Positions 5,580 to 12,285 of a stretch of 12,323 nucleotides of DNA are shown here, piece by piece. The notes beneath the pieces are model-generated. The model worked only from the letters and a program-made list of their open reading frames with translations. It did no database searches and was not told where the DNA came from. The stretch comes from an uncultured Eggerthellaceae bacterium (GTDB taxonomy: Bacteria > Actinomycetota > Coriobacteriia > Coriobacteriales > Eggerthellaceae): assembly GCA_934631995.1 (NCBI GenBank), contig CAKTYF010000053.1:1-12323 (forward strand), given 5' to 3'. The position numbers were made by a program, and so were the translations under genes. Each line of letters starts with the position of its first letter. Position 1 is the stretch's first letter.

Positions 5580-8405
5580 TTACTGTATGAGATCCCTATG
5601 ACATTTCTTGAACTTCTTGCCCGAGCCGCAGGGGCACGGATCGTTGGGGCCGCAGTTTGCGAAGGGGTCGTCTTTGTCCTTCACGTACGTCTTGACCTTT
5701 TGCGGTACCGGACGCACAGGCGCACCGGCGCCGGCAGCAGCACCGGCAGGCGCAGCAGCAGGTGCGGCTTGTTGCGAAACAGCGCTTCGACCCGCAGAAA
5801 CTCCCGTGCTTGACAAAGCCGCTTCCGGCGAAGAGTAGCTCATCTTGCGCTCAAGTGGGTCAGGTGCGGCAGCTTGTTCGGGCTTATTCACCACGATCTG
5901 CAAGCGCAGCAGCGTGCGCAGGAATTTCTGATACATGGTTTGGGTGAGCTCGCCGAATGCACGGTGCGCTTCCTGGCGATACTCGGTCAGCGGGTCGCGC
6001 TGGCCAAACGCACGCAGGCCAATGCCCTGGCGCAGATAGTCCATTTCCTGCAGATGCTGCATCCAGCACGTATCCATAACACGCAGCATGAACTGACCCT
6101 CGAACGTCTTCATAGCCTGCTCGGGCAGCGCTGCGAACTTCTGCTCATACGTTTCCTGCATGAACTCTTCAATGATGTCCTTCAGCTCATCGGAGTCTTC
6201 GCAGTCAATAGCGTTCAAGTCAAAGTCGGTGCGGCCGGTCATGTCGGCCACCCAGATGTTAATGGACTTCACGTTCCATTCGTCGCGCGTTGCGTGCGAC
6301 GGGCAGTTCTCGTCGACAGCCTGCTGAGCAGCATCGGAGATGATTTCGCCAATCTTGTCGGACAAATCCTTGCCATCCAGAATAGCGTTGCGCTCGCCGT
6401 AGATGGCCGCACGCTGCTTGTTCAAAACGTCGTCGTACTCCAAAACGTTCTTACGAGCGGCAAAGTGCATGCTTTCCACTTGGCGCTGCGCGTTCTCAAT
6501 GGACTTCGTGACCATCTTGTTCTGGATGGGCATGTCTTCGGGGATGTTCGTTTTCTGCATCATGGCGGAAATGCGATCCATGTTATCGCCGCCAAACAAG
6601 CGCATCAGGTCGTCTTCCAACGAGATGTAGAACTGCGTGGAACCAGGGTCGCCCTGACGACCGGAACGACCACGCAGCTGGTTGTCAATACGACGCGACT
6701 CGTGACGCTCGGTGCCAATAACCGCCAAACCACCTGCGGCAACAACCTGGTCGTGCTCGCGTGCGCACGTCTGTTTCGCTTCTTTGAGCGCAGCAGCGCG
6801 CTGCTCTTCGTTCGCGTATTCGGGGTTGGGCGCGCCTTTTTCGGTAAGCTCAGCCGCATTCGGGTCGAACCCATGGGAAATCAGCACGTCGTCCATAAGA
6901 ATGTCGGGGTTGCCGCCCAGCAAGATGTCGGTACCACGGCCTGCCATGTTCGTGGCAATGGTCACGGCGCCCAAACGGCCTGCCTGCGCGACAATCTGCG
7001 CTTCGCGCTCATGGTTCTTCGCGTTCAAGACTTCGTGCTTGATGCCGCGACGTGAAAGCGCCTTCGACAAACGCTCGGAGCTCTCAATGGACACGGTGCC
7101 AATCAAGCACGGCTGGCCAGCGGCGTGGCGCTCTTGCACTTCATCGGCAATGGCGCTGTACTTCGCAGAAATCGTACGGTAAATCAAGTCGTCTTCGTCC
7201 ACGCGCACCACCGGCTTGTTGGGCGGAATGGAGAAAACAGGCAGGTTGTAAATCTGTCGGAATTCGGCGTCTTCGGTCATAGCCGTACCGGTCATGCCCG
7301 AGAGCTTCTCGTACAGGCGGAAATAGTTTTGCAGCGTGATGGTGGCAAGCGTTTGGTTCTCTTCGCGCACCTGAACGTGCTCTTTTGCTTCGAGCGCCTG
7401 GTGCAAGCCTTCGGAGAAGCGGCGGCCTTCCATAATGCGGCCGGTGAATTCATCGACGATCTTGACTTCGCCATCCACCACAACGTAATCCTTGTCGCGA
7501 TGGAACAGGAACTGGGCGCGCAGCGCCTGCTGCAGATGGTTTGCCAAACTACCGGATTCATCTGCGTAAATGTCTTCGATGCCCAACATGTTCTCAACAC
7601 GCGTCAGGCCCGTTTCCGTGGTGGTGATAGTGCGTTTTGCCTCGTCCATCTCGAAGTCTTCATCTTGGACCAGCGCCGGCATCACGCGCGCGAACTTCTT
7701 GTACGTGTCCGCCGCCTGGGTGCCCACGCCAGAAATGATAAGCGGCGTACGCGCTTCGTCAATCAGGATGGAGTCAACTTCGTCCACCACGGCAAACGCA
7801 TGACCGCGCTGCACGCGATTCTCGGCACGCGCCACCATATTGTCGCGCAAGTAGTCGAAACCGAATTCGGAGTTCGTGCCATACGTCACATCGGCCTTAT
7901 ACGCGGGAATGCGCTGCGCGGGCGTCATGCCAGCCTGGATCAGGCCCACTTCCATGCCCATGAAGCGATAGATGCGGCCCATCCACTGGCTGTCGCGGCG
8001 GGCCAGGTAGTCGTTGACGGTAACAATGTGAACGTTTTTCCCAGGAAGAGCGTTCAGGTAACCGGCAAGCGTGGAGACAAGCGTCTTACCTTCGCCGGTT
8101 TTCATTTCGGCAATCTGGCCCTCATGCAGAGCCATGCCACCAATAAGCTGCACGTCGAAGTGGCGCATGCCCGTTGCGCGAACGCTGGCCTCGCGCACGG
8201 CGGCGAACGCTTCTGGCAGTAAGTCATCGAGCGTTTCGCCCGCGTCTAAGCGCTCGCGAAACTCCACGGTCTTGTGGGTAAGTTCCGCATCGGAAAGCGC
8301 CTGCATGCTGGGTTCCAACGCGTTGATTTTGCCGACGGTTTCCTGGTAGCCTTTCAGCTGTTTCCCTTCACCAAAGCTCAAGAGTTTAGAGAAAAAACCT
8401 GACAT
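5580..8405 (-). CDS. secA: Preprotein translocase ATPase SecA
   Basis: Motor ATPase that pushes unfolded secretory proteins through SecYEG at the inner face of the membrane. At 941 residues it is a normal full-length SecA. N-terminal residues MSGFFSKLLSFGEGKQLKGY are typical. Visible motifs are the Q-motif region RHFDVQLIGG (81-90), Walker A GEGKT (104-108), VDEVDSILIDEARTPLIISG (207-226) with the DEVD box at 208-211, and the second nucleotide-binding domain signature around residues 563-588 (ERHESRRIDNQLRGRSGRQG). A flexible Ala/Pro/Gly-rich linker leads to the C-terminal zinc motif CPCGSGKKFKKCH, with ligands C924, C926, C935 and H936, which in other bacteria contacts SecB and ribosomes. 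The ATG at 8405 has AAGGGA just upstream. It is the first gene of the apparent operon; prfB starts two bases after its TAA. Confidence 0.98.
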   Translation of the reverse strand: MSGFFSKLLSFGEGKQLKGYQETVGKINALEPSMQALSDAELTHKTVEFRERLDAGETLDDLLPEAFAAVREASVRATGMRHFDVQLIGGMALHEGQIAEMKTGEGKTLVSTLAGYLNALPGKNVHIVTVNDYLARRDSQWMGRIYRFMGMEVGLIQAGMTPAQRIPAYKADVTYGTNSEFGFDYLRDNMVARAENRVQRGHAFAVVDEVDSILIDEARTPLIISGVGTQAADTYKKFARVMPALVQDEDFEMDEAKRTITTTETGLTRVENMLGIEDIYADESGSLANHLQQALRAQFLFHRDKDYVVVDGEVKIVDEFTGRIMEGRRFSEGLHQALEAKEHVQVREENQTLATITLQNYFRLYEKLSGMTGTAMTEDAEFRQIYNLPVFSIPPNKPVVRVDEDDLIYRTISAKYSAIADEVQERHAAGQPCLIGTVSIESSERLSKALSRRGIKHEVLNAKNHEREAQIVAQAGRLGAVTIATNMAGRGTDILLGGNPDILMDDVLISHGFDPNAAELTEKGAPNPEYANEEQRAAALKEAKQTCAREHDQVVAAGGLAVIGTERHESRRIDNQLRGRSGRQGDPGSTQFYISLEDDLMRLFGGDNMDRISAMMQKTNIPEDMPIQNKMVTKSIENAQRQVESMHFAARKNVLEYDDVLNKQRAAIYGERNAILDGKDLSDKIGEIISDAAQQAVDENCPSHATRDEWNVKSINIWVADMTGRTDFDLNAIDCEDSDELKDIIEEFMQETYEQKFAALPEQAMKTFEGQFMLRVMDTCWMQHLQEMDYLRQGIGLRAFGQRDPLTEYRQEAHRAFGELTQTMYQKFLRTLLRLQIVVNKPEQAAAPDPLERKMSYSSPEAALSSTGVSAGRSAVSQQAAPAAAPAGAAAGAGAPVRPVPQKVKTYVKDKDDPFANCGPNDPCPCGSGKKFKKCHRDLIQ

Positions 8406-8409
8406 ATAA

Positions 8410-8428
8410 AGTCCCTTTCTTTCGGACT
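8410..8428 (-). promoter_or_regulatory. Small hairpin overlapping the secA ribosome site
   Basis: AGTCC and GGACT (8428-8424 and 8414-8410 on the minus strand) can pair as a 5-bp stem around a 9-base purine-rich loop. The secA ribosome site AAGGGA lies partly in the loop and partly in the downstream arm. It is short, so any effect on SecA translation is only a suggestion. Confidence 0.2.
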
Positions 8429-8654
8429 ATCGAGCCGCGGGCAAATTGCGTGCGGCGGGCGCGAGCAGCTTGCAAGCGCAGCTGGCGGGAACGCGCAAGA
8501 AATGCTTATCGGCGGCCGTTGCCTATTCGCATGAAACCAGCAGTCCACAAGCTCATACAAAGATCAGGTAAGGCGTCGATAGGGGCAAAGCGCTCTTTTG
8601 GAAAAGCAGATGCCACAACCCGCACACACTACTCGCATAATAAATAACTTGCCT

Positions 8655-8663
8655 ACTATACCA
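8655..8663 (-). promoter_or_regulatory. Candidate secA promoter (extended -10)
   Basis: The minus strand reads TGGTATAGT, an extended -10 (TGn followed by TATAGT). No good -35 hexamer is seen 16-18 bases upstream, as is common for extended -10 promoters. A TATTAT lies at 8642-8637 as an alternative -10. Transcription from here would give a 5' leader of about 240 bases before the secA ATG. Confidence 0.4.
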
Positions 8664-8838
8664 CGAGCGCGCTTTCATCTTTTTTAGCAGCAGAAAATCC
8701 ATAGCTTGAAATGCGGCGAAGTAACGTGGGGCGGAGGCGCTCCTGCGGGCGGGGGCGAATGCAGATGGTCGGGACAGCTCTGCAGCGCTCAGCCCCGTTC
8801 CGTCGGATACGCCCCACCAGCGCCAGACCCTTCCCCAC

Positions 8839-9498
8839 CTAGCGAGCACCGCCCAGCGCTTGTTCGTACAAAGCACAAATGGCGGGCGATGGCTTAACGC
8901 CCAGCTGCTCGGCCAGAAAACGCTGGCAACCCAAAAACGTGTTGAGCGCGCTCACGCTTTGGCCCAGGCTTATTTGGGACTGCATGATCAGCCCGCAGGC
9001 GTCTTCGCGCTCGGGGGAGCGCCGGCTTACTTCTTTCGCGTATTGCAGCGCCAAAAGGATATCGCCGCGGTCGAAGAGTGCTTGGGCAGCCGTCATAAGC
9101 GCGTCGTTTATCTGCTCGGTGACGGCGCAGCAATAACGCGCAATGCATTCGTTTTCGGGCGCACCGGGTAGCATCTCGCCCGAAAAATGTTGCGTGAGCT
9201 GCAAAAACGCACGATCCCACTGATCTTGCGTGCAAGCAGCATCGCGCAAACAGCGGCACAAATGTTCGGCTTCCTGGGCATCGCAGTCAACAAGAGCGCT
9301 GTCAAGCCGATACGAGCCAGCCGAGCGAATAAGGTACGGACAGCTGCCATCGTCCAGGCGCAAACCTTGGCGCAAATCGCTCCAAACGGCATGGAAATTG
9401 CGACGCGCGCAGCTCAAGGGGCTTTCGGGCCACAACAGCTCAACCAGGTAATCGCGATTGAAGCCGCGCCCCTTTTCCGAGGCAAGAATCGCCAGCAA
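8839..9498 (-). CDS. C-terminal segment of an interrupted regulator: winged helix-BTAD (SARP-like) module
   Basis: The frame is open from 9543, just after an in-frame TAG, to the TAG at 8839 (234 codons). The first usable start is the TTG at 9498, giving 219 residues. The first 60 residues match most of an OmpR-type winged helix: RTLDARSLKRKKSIVLLAIL, then NRDYLVELLWPES and the helix SCARRNFHAVWSDLRQGL. The remainder is a BTAD domain, with VDCDAQEAEHL, SGEMLPGAPENE, a TPR-like middle and LAEQLGVKPSPAICALYEQAL at the end. BTAD modules occur in SARP-type transcription activators. The TTG start would delete the N-terminal beta-sheet and part of helix 1, and no ribosome site precedes it. As a stand-alone protein it looks defective. 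The missing strand is encoded directly upstream in the same frame, so this is best read as the C-terminal part of the 9559-11529 gene. Confidence 0.6.
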   Translation of the reverse strand: MLAILASEKGRGFNRDYLVELLWPESPLSCARRNFHAVWSDLRQGLRLDDGSCPYLIRSAGSYRLDSALVDCDAQEAEHLCRCLRDAACTQDQWDRAFLQLTQHFSGEMLPGAPENECIARYCCAVTEQINDALMTAAQALFDRGDILLALQYAKEVSRRSPEREDACGLIMQSQISLGQSVSALNTFLGCQRFLAEQLGVKPSPAICALYEQALGGAR

Positions 9499-9543
9499 AA
9501 CAATGGATTTCTTGCGTTTTAAGCTGCGTGCGTCAAGTGTGCG

Positions 9544-9561
9544 CTAACCGATATTCGCCTA
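9544..9561 (-). other. Two in-frame TAG codons, five codons apart, inside a winged-helix domain
   Basis: Reading the minus strand in the frame of the upstream ATPase gene gives LRVNLWGCF, TAG (9561-9559), ANIG, TAG (9546-9544), then RTLDARSLK in unbroken register. Winged-helix domains of BTAD regulators typically begin with a beta-hairpin of the form L-x-V-x-L-F-G-x-F-x-V-x-x-G-x-R, followed by L-x-x-R-x-x-R-R-K. The residues on both sides and between the stops fit that pattern, and the stops occupy the variable positions after Phe and after Gly. Each TAG is one base away from Glu, Gln, Lys or Trp codons. Confidence 0.85.
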
Positions 9562-11529
9562 GAAGCATCCCCACAGGTTCACGCGCAAATGCGGAATAGG
9601 GACAACATGATAATCCCAGGTAGATTCCCTATTTCGAGACTTTTCCTGCTTGGTCGGCTTCTGCAAGCGGCTTAGCGCATGCGTAATATTCCTATACAGC
9701 TTTTGGGGAAGAGTCGCGCCGGGAAGAGCCAGCGCGGCGGTCAGCGCATCGGCAAACTCCTGCTTGAGTGAATCGTCGAAGGCATAAGCTGCATCTTGAG
9801 CACACCAGCAAGAAGCGATAACCGCCGCCAAAAGGCTTTGATGCGCAAGCGGTGCTTCCACCGAAGGAGCAGGTGTCGGATGCTCGGCGAACCGCCGAAT
9901 TGCTTCTTGCAACATGCACAGTGCGGCAGCGGGGGCGGTCGCAACGGTCGCACCTTCACCGGCAACGCCTTCATCCGCGCCTTCACCTGCACCTTCGTGT
10001 GCAGTAGGCGTAGCTTCCCCCGTGCGTGCGGCGGTGGGCGCGCCGCCTTCTCCCTTGAAGAGAGCGCTCTTCCCTTCGATAGCCGCATCAACAAGCTCTC
10101 CAAAGCTTACTTCATCGGGTGCCTGTAAGAACGCAAGCGCATACGCGAAAAGGAGAAACTGGACCTGCCACGATGCAAGCAATCTATCCGCTTTCGCTTG
10201 GGCAAGCAAACGACGCGACACCCCTTCTATTGCATCTGCTTCATCCGTTGCCCCCGCAACCCCATCGGGCGATTCAACCCGAGTGCGCAAAACGAGCGCA
10301 GCATACAGGCAGCGCGCCTCGAGTGAATGCTGCTCATTCGCGCAGCCTGCCCACAGACAATCAACATCAAGCGCGGCATCGGGTGCTTCCTTCCCTGCAG
10401 CGCGCGCAAACAGTGCCACTGCCGCCAGCATTCCATCATTAGCAGGACAAGCACAAGCGAGCTTTTCCACCATGCGCTCAAATGCGTCAGGAGCCGAAAG
10501 CGCCCAAGAAAGCGCCTGTTCAGTGGCAACTCGTTTTTGTTCAACCCGGGTCAGCAGAGCAAGAGCAGCCGAGCATGCACGATCGGAATTTCCCGTTGCC
10601 AGCAACGCATCAACAAAACAACGCGCATAGGTATGCACGTCTTCGTCTTCCAGAAACGAAATTGTCTCGGCGCACAGCGGCATCACTACCCGTTCGAACA
10701 GCGCATCATCGCACGTAAGCGTCTTGTAACAACCCCTTGCATCGTCATACGCGAAATAGGGATACTGCCGCACCAGCCGCGCAAAAGAAGGCGTCAGGTC
10801 AACGGGCAGCGCCGGCAGCATGGTAGCCGGCAGCGAACCTGCCCCGAAAAGAAGCAACCCCGCCAGCACGTCTTCTACGGGAAGCTCGTCAAGAGCGAAC
10901 CCGCGGACCAAAAGAAACGCGCCCTGGTCTTCTCCCCAGTTTATTGCGGGAATACGCGCAACAAAGCCGCTCTGGCCGCAGCCGTCTTCTTGAGCCGCGT
11001 GCGCCGATTCCTTCGCGTACGTGCTTGCAAGATCCTGCTCGGAGCTTTGCACGAGCAGCGTCTTACTACCCGCAACGGCATTCCAAGCGCCGGCTTCCGC
11101 AAAGCTTTCCGCGCACACGGGCGTGGAACAAGCAAGGACCTCGCAGCCAGCGACAAGCAAATTGCTTGCACATTCCGCGAACGCCTTTGCCTGCGTGGGA
11201 CTCAACGACGGAACGTCATCGAACACCACCAGCGCAGCTTCGGAGTCGCGTTGGTGGATAAGCTGGTCAAGCGTGCCTTCGTTGAGCGCGCGCAAGAAAC
11301 GCAAATCCTGGCAGTCCAACCAAAACACGTGCCAAAAGGAAAAGACCAGGGAGGCATATTGAGCGGCAAGCATCGACTTGCCAAAACCCGTTGGTGCCAC
11401 CAGCAAGCGTGCGTCGGTGCGAGCGGAAAGTAGCTTGGCAACCAAAAAGCGGCGCGATTTCATTTCGCAGCCCTCCAACGCGGACGGAACAGCACCTCGG
11501 CACGCTGCGTTATTGATGTAAGTTTCCAT
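9559..11529 (-). CDS. MalT/LuxR-like P-loop ATPase, N-terminal part of an interrupted BTAD regulator
   Basis: Predicted cytoplasmic signal-transduction ATPase of 656 residues up to the first TAG. The ATG at 11529 is chosen because AAGGAGG lies six bases upstream; an in-frame TTG at 11595 lacks such a site. Walker A APTGFGKS is at 45-52 (compare the PxGxGKT loop of MalT-type STAND ATPases) and Walker B ALVVFDDV at 99-106. The middle is a long alpha-helical, Ala/Leu-rich array resembling the TPR-like sensor region of such regulators. A low-complexity Gly/Glu/Ala/Thr linker lies at about residues 490-528. The product ends in LRVNLWGCF, which is the first strand of a winged helix whose remainder follows the stop in frame. 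Without readthrough this protein has sensor and ATPase parts but no DNA-binding domain. The inducing ligand is unknown. Confidence 0.85.
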   Translation of the reverse strand: METYINNAACRGAVPSALEGCEMKSRRFLVAKLLSARTDARLLVAPTGFGKSMLAAQYASLVFSFWHVFWLDCQDLRFLRALNEGTLDQLIHQRDSEAALVVFDDVPSLSPTQAKAFAECASNLLVAGCEVLACSTPVCAESFAEAGAWNAVAGSKTLLVQSSEQDLASTYAKESAHAAQEDGCGQSGFVARIPAINWGEDQGAFLLVRGFALDELPVEDVLAGLLLFGAGSLPATMLPALPVDLTPSFARLVRQYPYFAYDDARGCYKTLTCDDALFERVVMPLCAETISFLEDEDVHTYARCFVDALLATGNSDRACSAALALLTRVEQKRVATEQALSWALSAPDAFERMVEKLACACPANDGMLAAVALFARAAGKEAPDAALDVDCLWAGCANEQHSLEARCLYAALVLRTRVESPDGVAGATDEADAIEGVSRRLLAQAKADRLLASWQVQFLLFAYALAFLQAPDEVSFGELVDAAIEGKSALFKGEGGAPTAARTGEATPTAHEGAGEGADEGVAGEGATVATAPAAALCMLQEAIRRFAEHPTPAPSVEAPLAHQSLLAAVIASCWCAQDAAYAFDDSLKQEFADALTAALALPGATLPQKLYRNITHALSRLQKPTKQEKSRNRESTWDYHVVPIPHLRVNLWGCF

Positions 11530-11535
11530 GAAAAT

Positions 11536-11542
11536 CCTCCTT
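11536..11542 (-). promoter_or_regulatory. Strong ribosome binding site of the regulator gene
   Basis: AAGGAGG on the minus strand, six bases before the ATG at 11529. It fixes the start of the ATPase gene 22 codons downstream of the first possible TTG start. Confidence 0.85.
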
Positions 11543-11566
11543 TTGCGGGGTCGTCTGGTAGCACGG

Positions 11567-11595
11567 ACAATACCCACGCGCAAGAGGGGAAACAA
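11567..11595 (-). promoter_or_regulatory. Candidate promoter of the regulator gene
   Basis: TTGTTT (11595-11590) and TATTGT (11572-11567) are separated by 17 bases on the minus strand, matching -35/-10 spacing but with only 3 and 4 consensus matches of 6. The expected transcript start is near 11560, about 30 bases before the ATG. The weak match fits a promoter that needs an activator, and tandem dyads lie immediately upstream. Confidence 0.35.
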
Positions 11596-11602
11596 TAAAA
11601 AG

Positions 11603-11640
11603 GGTGTTGATCAACACCTGAGCGGCTGTTGCTCAACACC
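11603..11640. repeat. Tandem operator-like dyads upstream of the regulator gene
   Basis: Site 1 is a perfect 16-base palindrome, GGTGTTGATCAACACC (11603-11618). Site 2 (11627-11640) reads TGTTGCTCAACACC, differing from site 1 in a single base over 14, and retains a TGTTG/CAACA dyad. The two centres are 22 bases apart, about two helical turns, so they face the same side of the DNA. They also count as direct repeats of TCAACACC at 22-base spacing. They lie about 50 and 72 bases upstream of the predicted transcript start, a position suited to an activator. The outer arms (11597-11609 and 11633-11644) could also pair as a bulged stem flanked by T-rich DNA on both sides, so a terminator role is the alternative. 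Confidence 0.6.
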
Positions 11641-11737
11641 TTTTCGGTTGAATTTTTTTTGGATAGATGGCGAAATGCGATGAAAAACCGCACACCGCAA
11701 ACGGACGTTTTCAGCATCCCGGCAAATGCCAGCGTGC

Positions 11738-11775
11738 AAAAAATCGGGCAAGGAGCCAAAACGCCGCTTGCCCGA
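11738..11775 (-). terminator. Rho-independent terminator of the small membrane protein gene
   Basis: On the minus strand TCGGGCAAG (11775-11767) pairs perfectly with CTTGCCCGA (11752-11744) across a 14-base loop and is followed by six T residues (11743-11738). It begins 18 bases after the TAA at 11794, so it should end that gene's transcript before the regulator. Confidence 0.88.
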
Positions 11776-11793
11776 ATCCAAGGGAACTCAGCT

Positions 11794-12261
11794 TTACACT
11801 AAAACAAGATACGCCACCAAAACAGCAACGCCTACAACCGCCGCAGCGATAATGATTTTCTGCAAAAGCGGCATAGGCTCACCCAACAGGTCTTCGGCAG
11901 TTTGCTCATGCTCGAAGTTGCGCTGTTTCTTCTGGCGCTTGGCCGCACTTGTTGCCGCTGCCTCCCCTACTTCCGTGCCCAATACATCACGCGGCGCGCC
12001 AGCAGACGCCCCTGCAGCAGCACGCGTATCGGCATCCGAGTTGCTTTCCGCAACAGGCACACCAAAGTCTCCCTCTGCAGCTACGTCATAAAAAGCAGCC
12101 ACTTCATCTGCGATTTCTTTTGCGTCTTCGTAAGTTTCCGCAACAGCGGAAACCTTGTTTCGAAGCGCTGTCGGAGCAGGCGCGGCCGCCGCAGCACCTA
12201 CAACAAACACTTCCTCTTCATCGTCTTCAAAAGAAATATGATTATAGGTATCTTGAGCCAT
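11794..12261 (-). CDS. Small acidic tail-anchored membrane protein, function unknown
   Basis: A 155-residue protein that I do not recognise. The N-terminus is very acidic (FEDDEEEVFVVG at 11-22). A low-complexity Ala/Glu/Asp-rich region follows, with a predicted helical stretch around ETYEDAKEIADEVAAFYDV (42-60). A basic patch, KRQKKQR, is at 108-114, and a single hydrophobic segment forms the C-terminus (about 134-155), ending in YLVLV. There is no signal peptide, so the topology is probably a cytoplasmic domain with a C-terminal anchor. The ATG at 12261 has AAGGAGG nine bases upstream, and a clear terminator follows, so it is likely a real, separately terminated gene. No catalytic motif is visible. 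A role as scaffold or regulator at the membrane would be a guess. Confidence 0.8.
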   Translation of the reverse strand: MAQDTYNHISFEDDEEEVFVVGAAAAAPAPTALRNKVSAVAETYEDAKEIADEVAAFYDVAAEGDFGVPVAESNSDADTRAAAGASAGAPRDVLGTEVGEAAATSAAKRQKKQRNFEHEQTAEDLLGEPMPLLQKIIIAAAVVGVAVLVAYLVLV

Positions 12262-12285
12262 AACGGCCGTCCTCCTTTAATCTTG

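Larger units (their letters stand above)
8406..8838. other. 433-base intergenic region upstream of secA without a supported gene
   Basis: No reading frame here has both a ribosome site and protein-like composition. The secA-proximal part would be a long transcribed leader if the candidate promoter near 8655-8663 is used (about 240 bases). The distal part, next to the regulator's stop, is GC-rich. No hairpin followed by a T tract was found for the regulator transcript, so the gap may not insulate the two transcription units completely. Confidence 0.55.
8839..11529 (-). pseudogene. Full regulator locus: ATPase-helical sensor-winged helix-BTAD, interrupted by two TAG codons
   Basis: Taken together, 11529-8839 is a single register of 896 codons plus a stop, with no frameshift, interrupted only at 9559-9561 and 9544-9546. 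The domain order would be P-loop ATPase, helical repeat region, Gly/Glu linker, winged helix, BTAD. This is a plausible single regulator. It is listed as a possible pseudogene because nonsense mutation is the simplest explanation. The intact ribosome site, promoter-like region and operator-like repeats, and the absence of any other lesion, argue that decay would have to be very recent. Programmed amber readthrough or recoding is the alternative. Confidence 0.55.

Noticed and set aside
5874..8222. Two long plus-strand frames (5874-7055 and 7125-8222) opposite secA
   Set aside because: They mirror the SecA codons on the other strand, are rich in His/Arg/Ala as such shadows are, and carry no recognisable domain.
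8378..8560. Minus-strand 60-codon frame running into the secA start, as a SecM-like leader
   Set aside because: Its TTG start has no ribosome site, it overlaps secA out of frame, and no signal-peptide or arrest-like end is visible.
8565..8639. A 24-codon cysteine-rich minus-strand frame (CAGCGIC near its start) in the secA leader
   Set aside because: Its ATG at 8639 lacks a ribosome site at the right distance and nothing else supports translation.
10327..11433. 368-codon plus-strand frame opposite the regulator ATPase
   Set aside because: Low-complexity Arg/Gln/Cys-rich translation with no domain; the minus-strand ATPase has a Walker A, a Walker B and a strong ribosome site.
9559..11529. 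Genome-wide use of TAG as a sense codon (for example pyrrolysine)
   Set aside because: Rejected as a general code change: ftsE and ftsX end with TAG at their normal lengths. Local recoding remains open, but no pyl genes or suppressor tRNA are in the window.
11530..11595. Longer regulator start at the TTG at 11595
   Set aside because: It has no ribosome site and adds 22 Arg-rich residues that overlap the promoter-like region, while the ATG at 11529 has AAGGAGG at ideal spacing.
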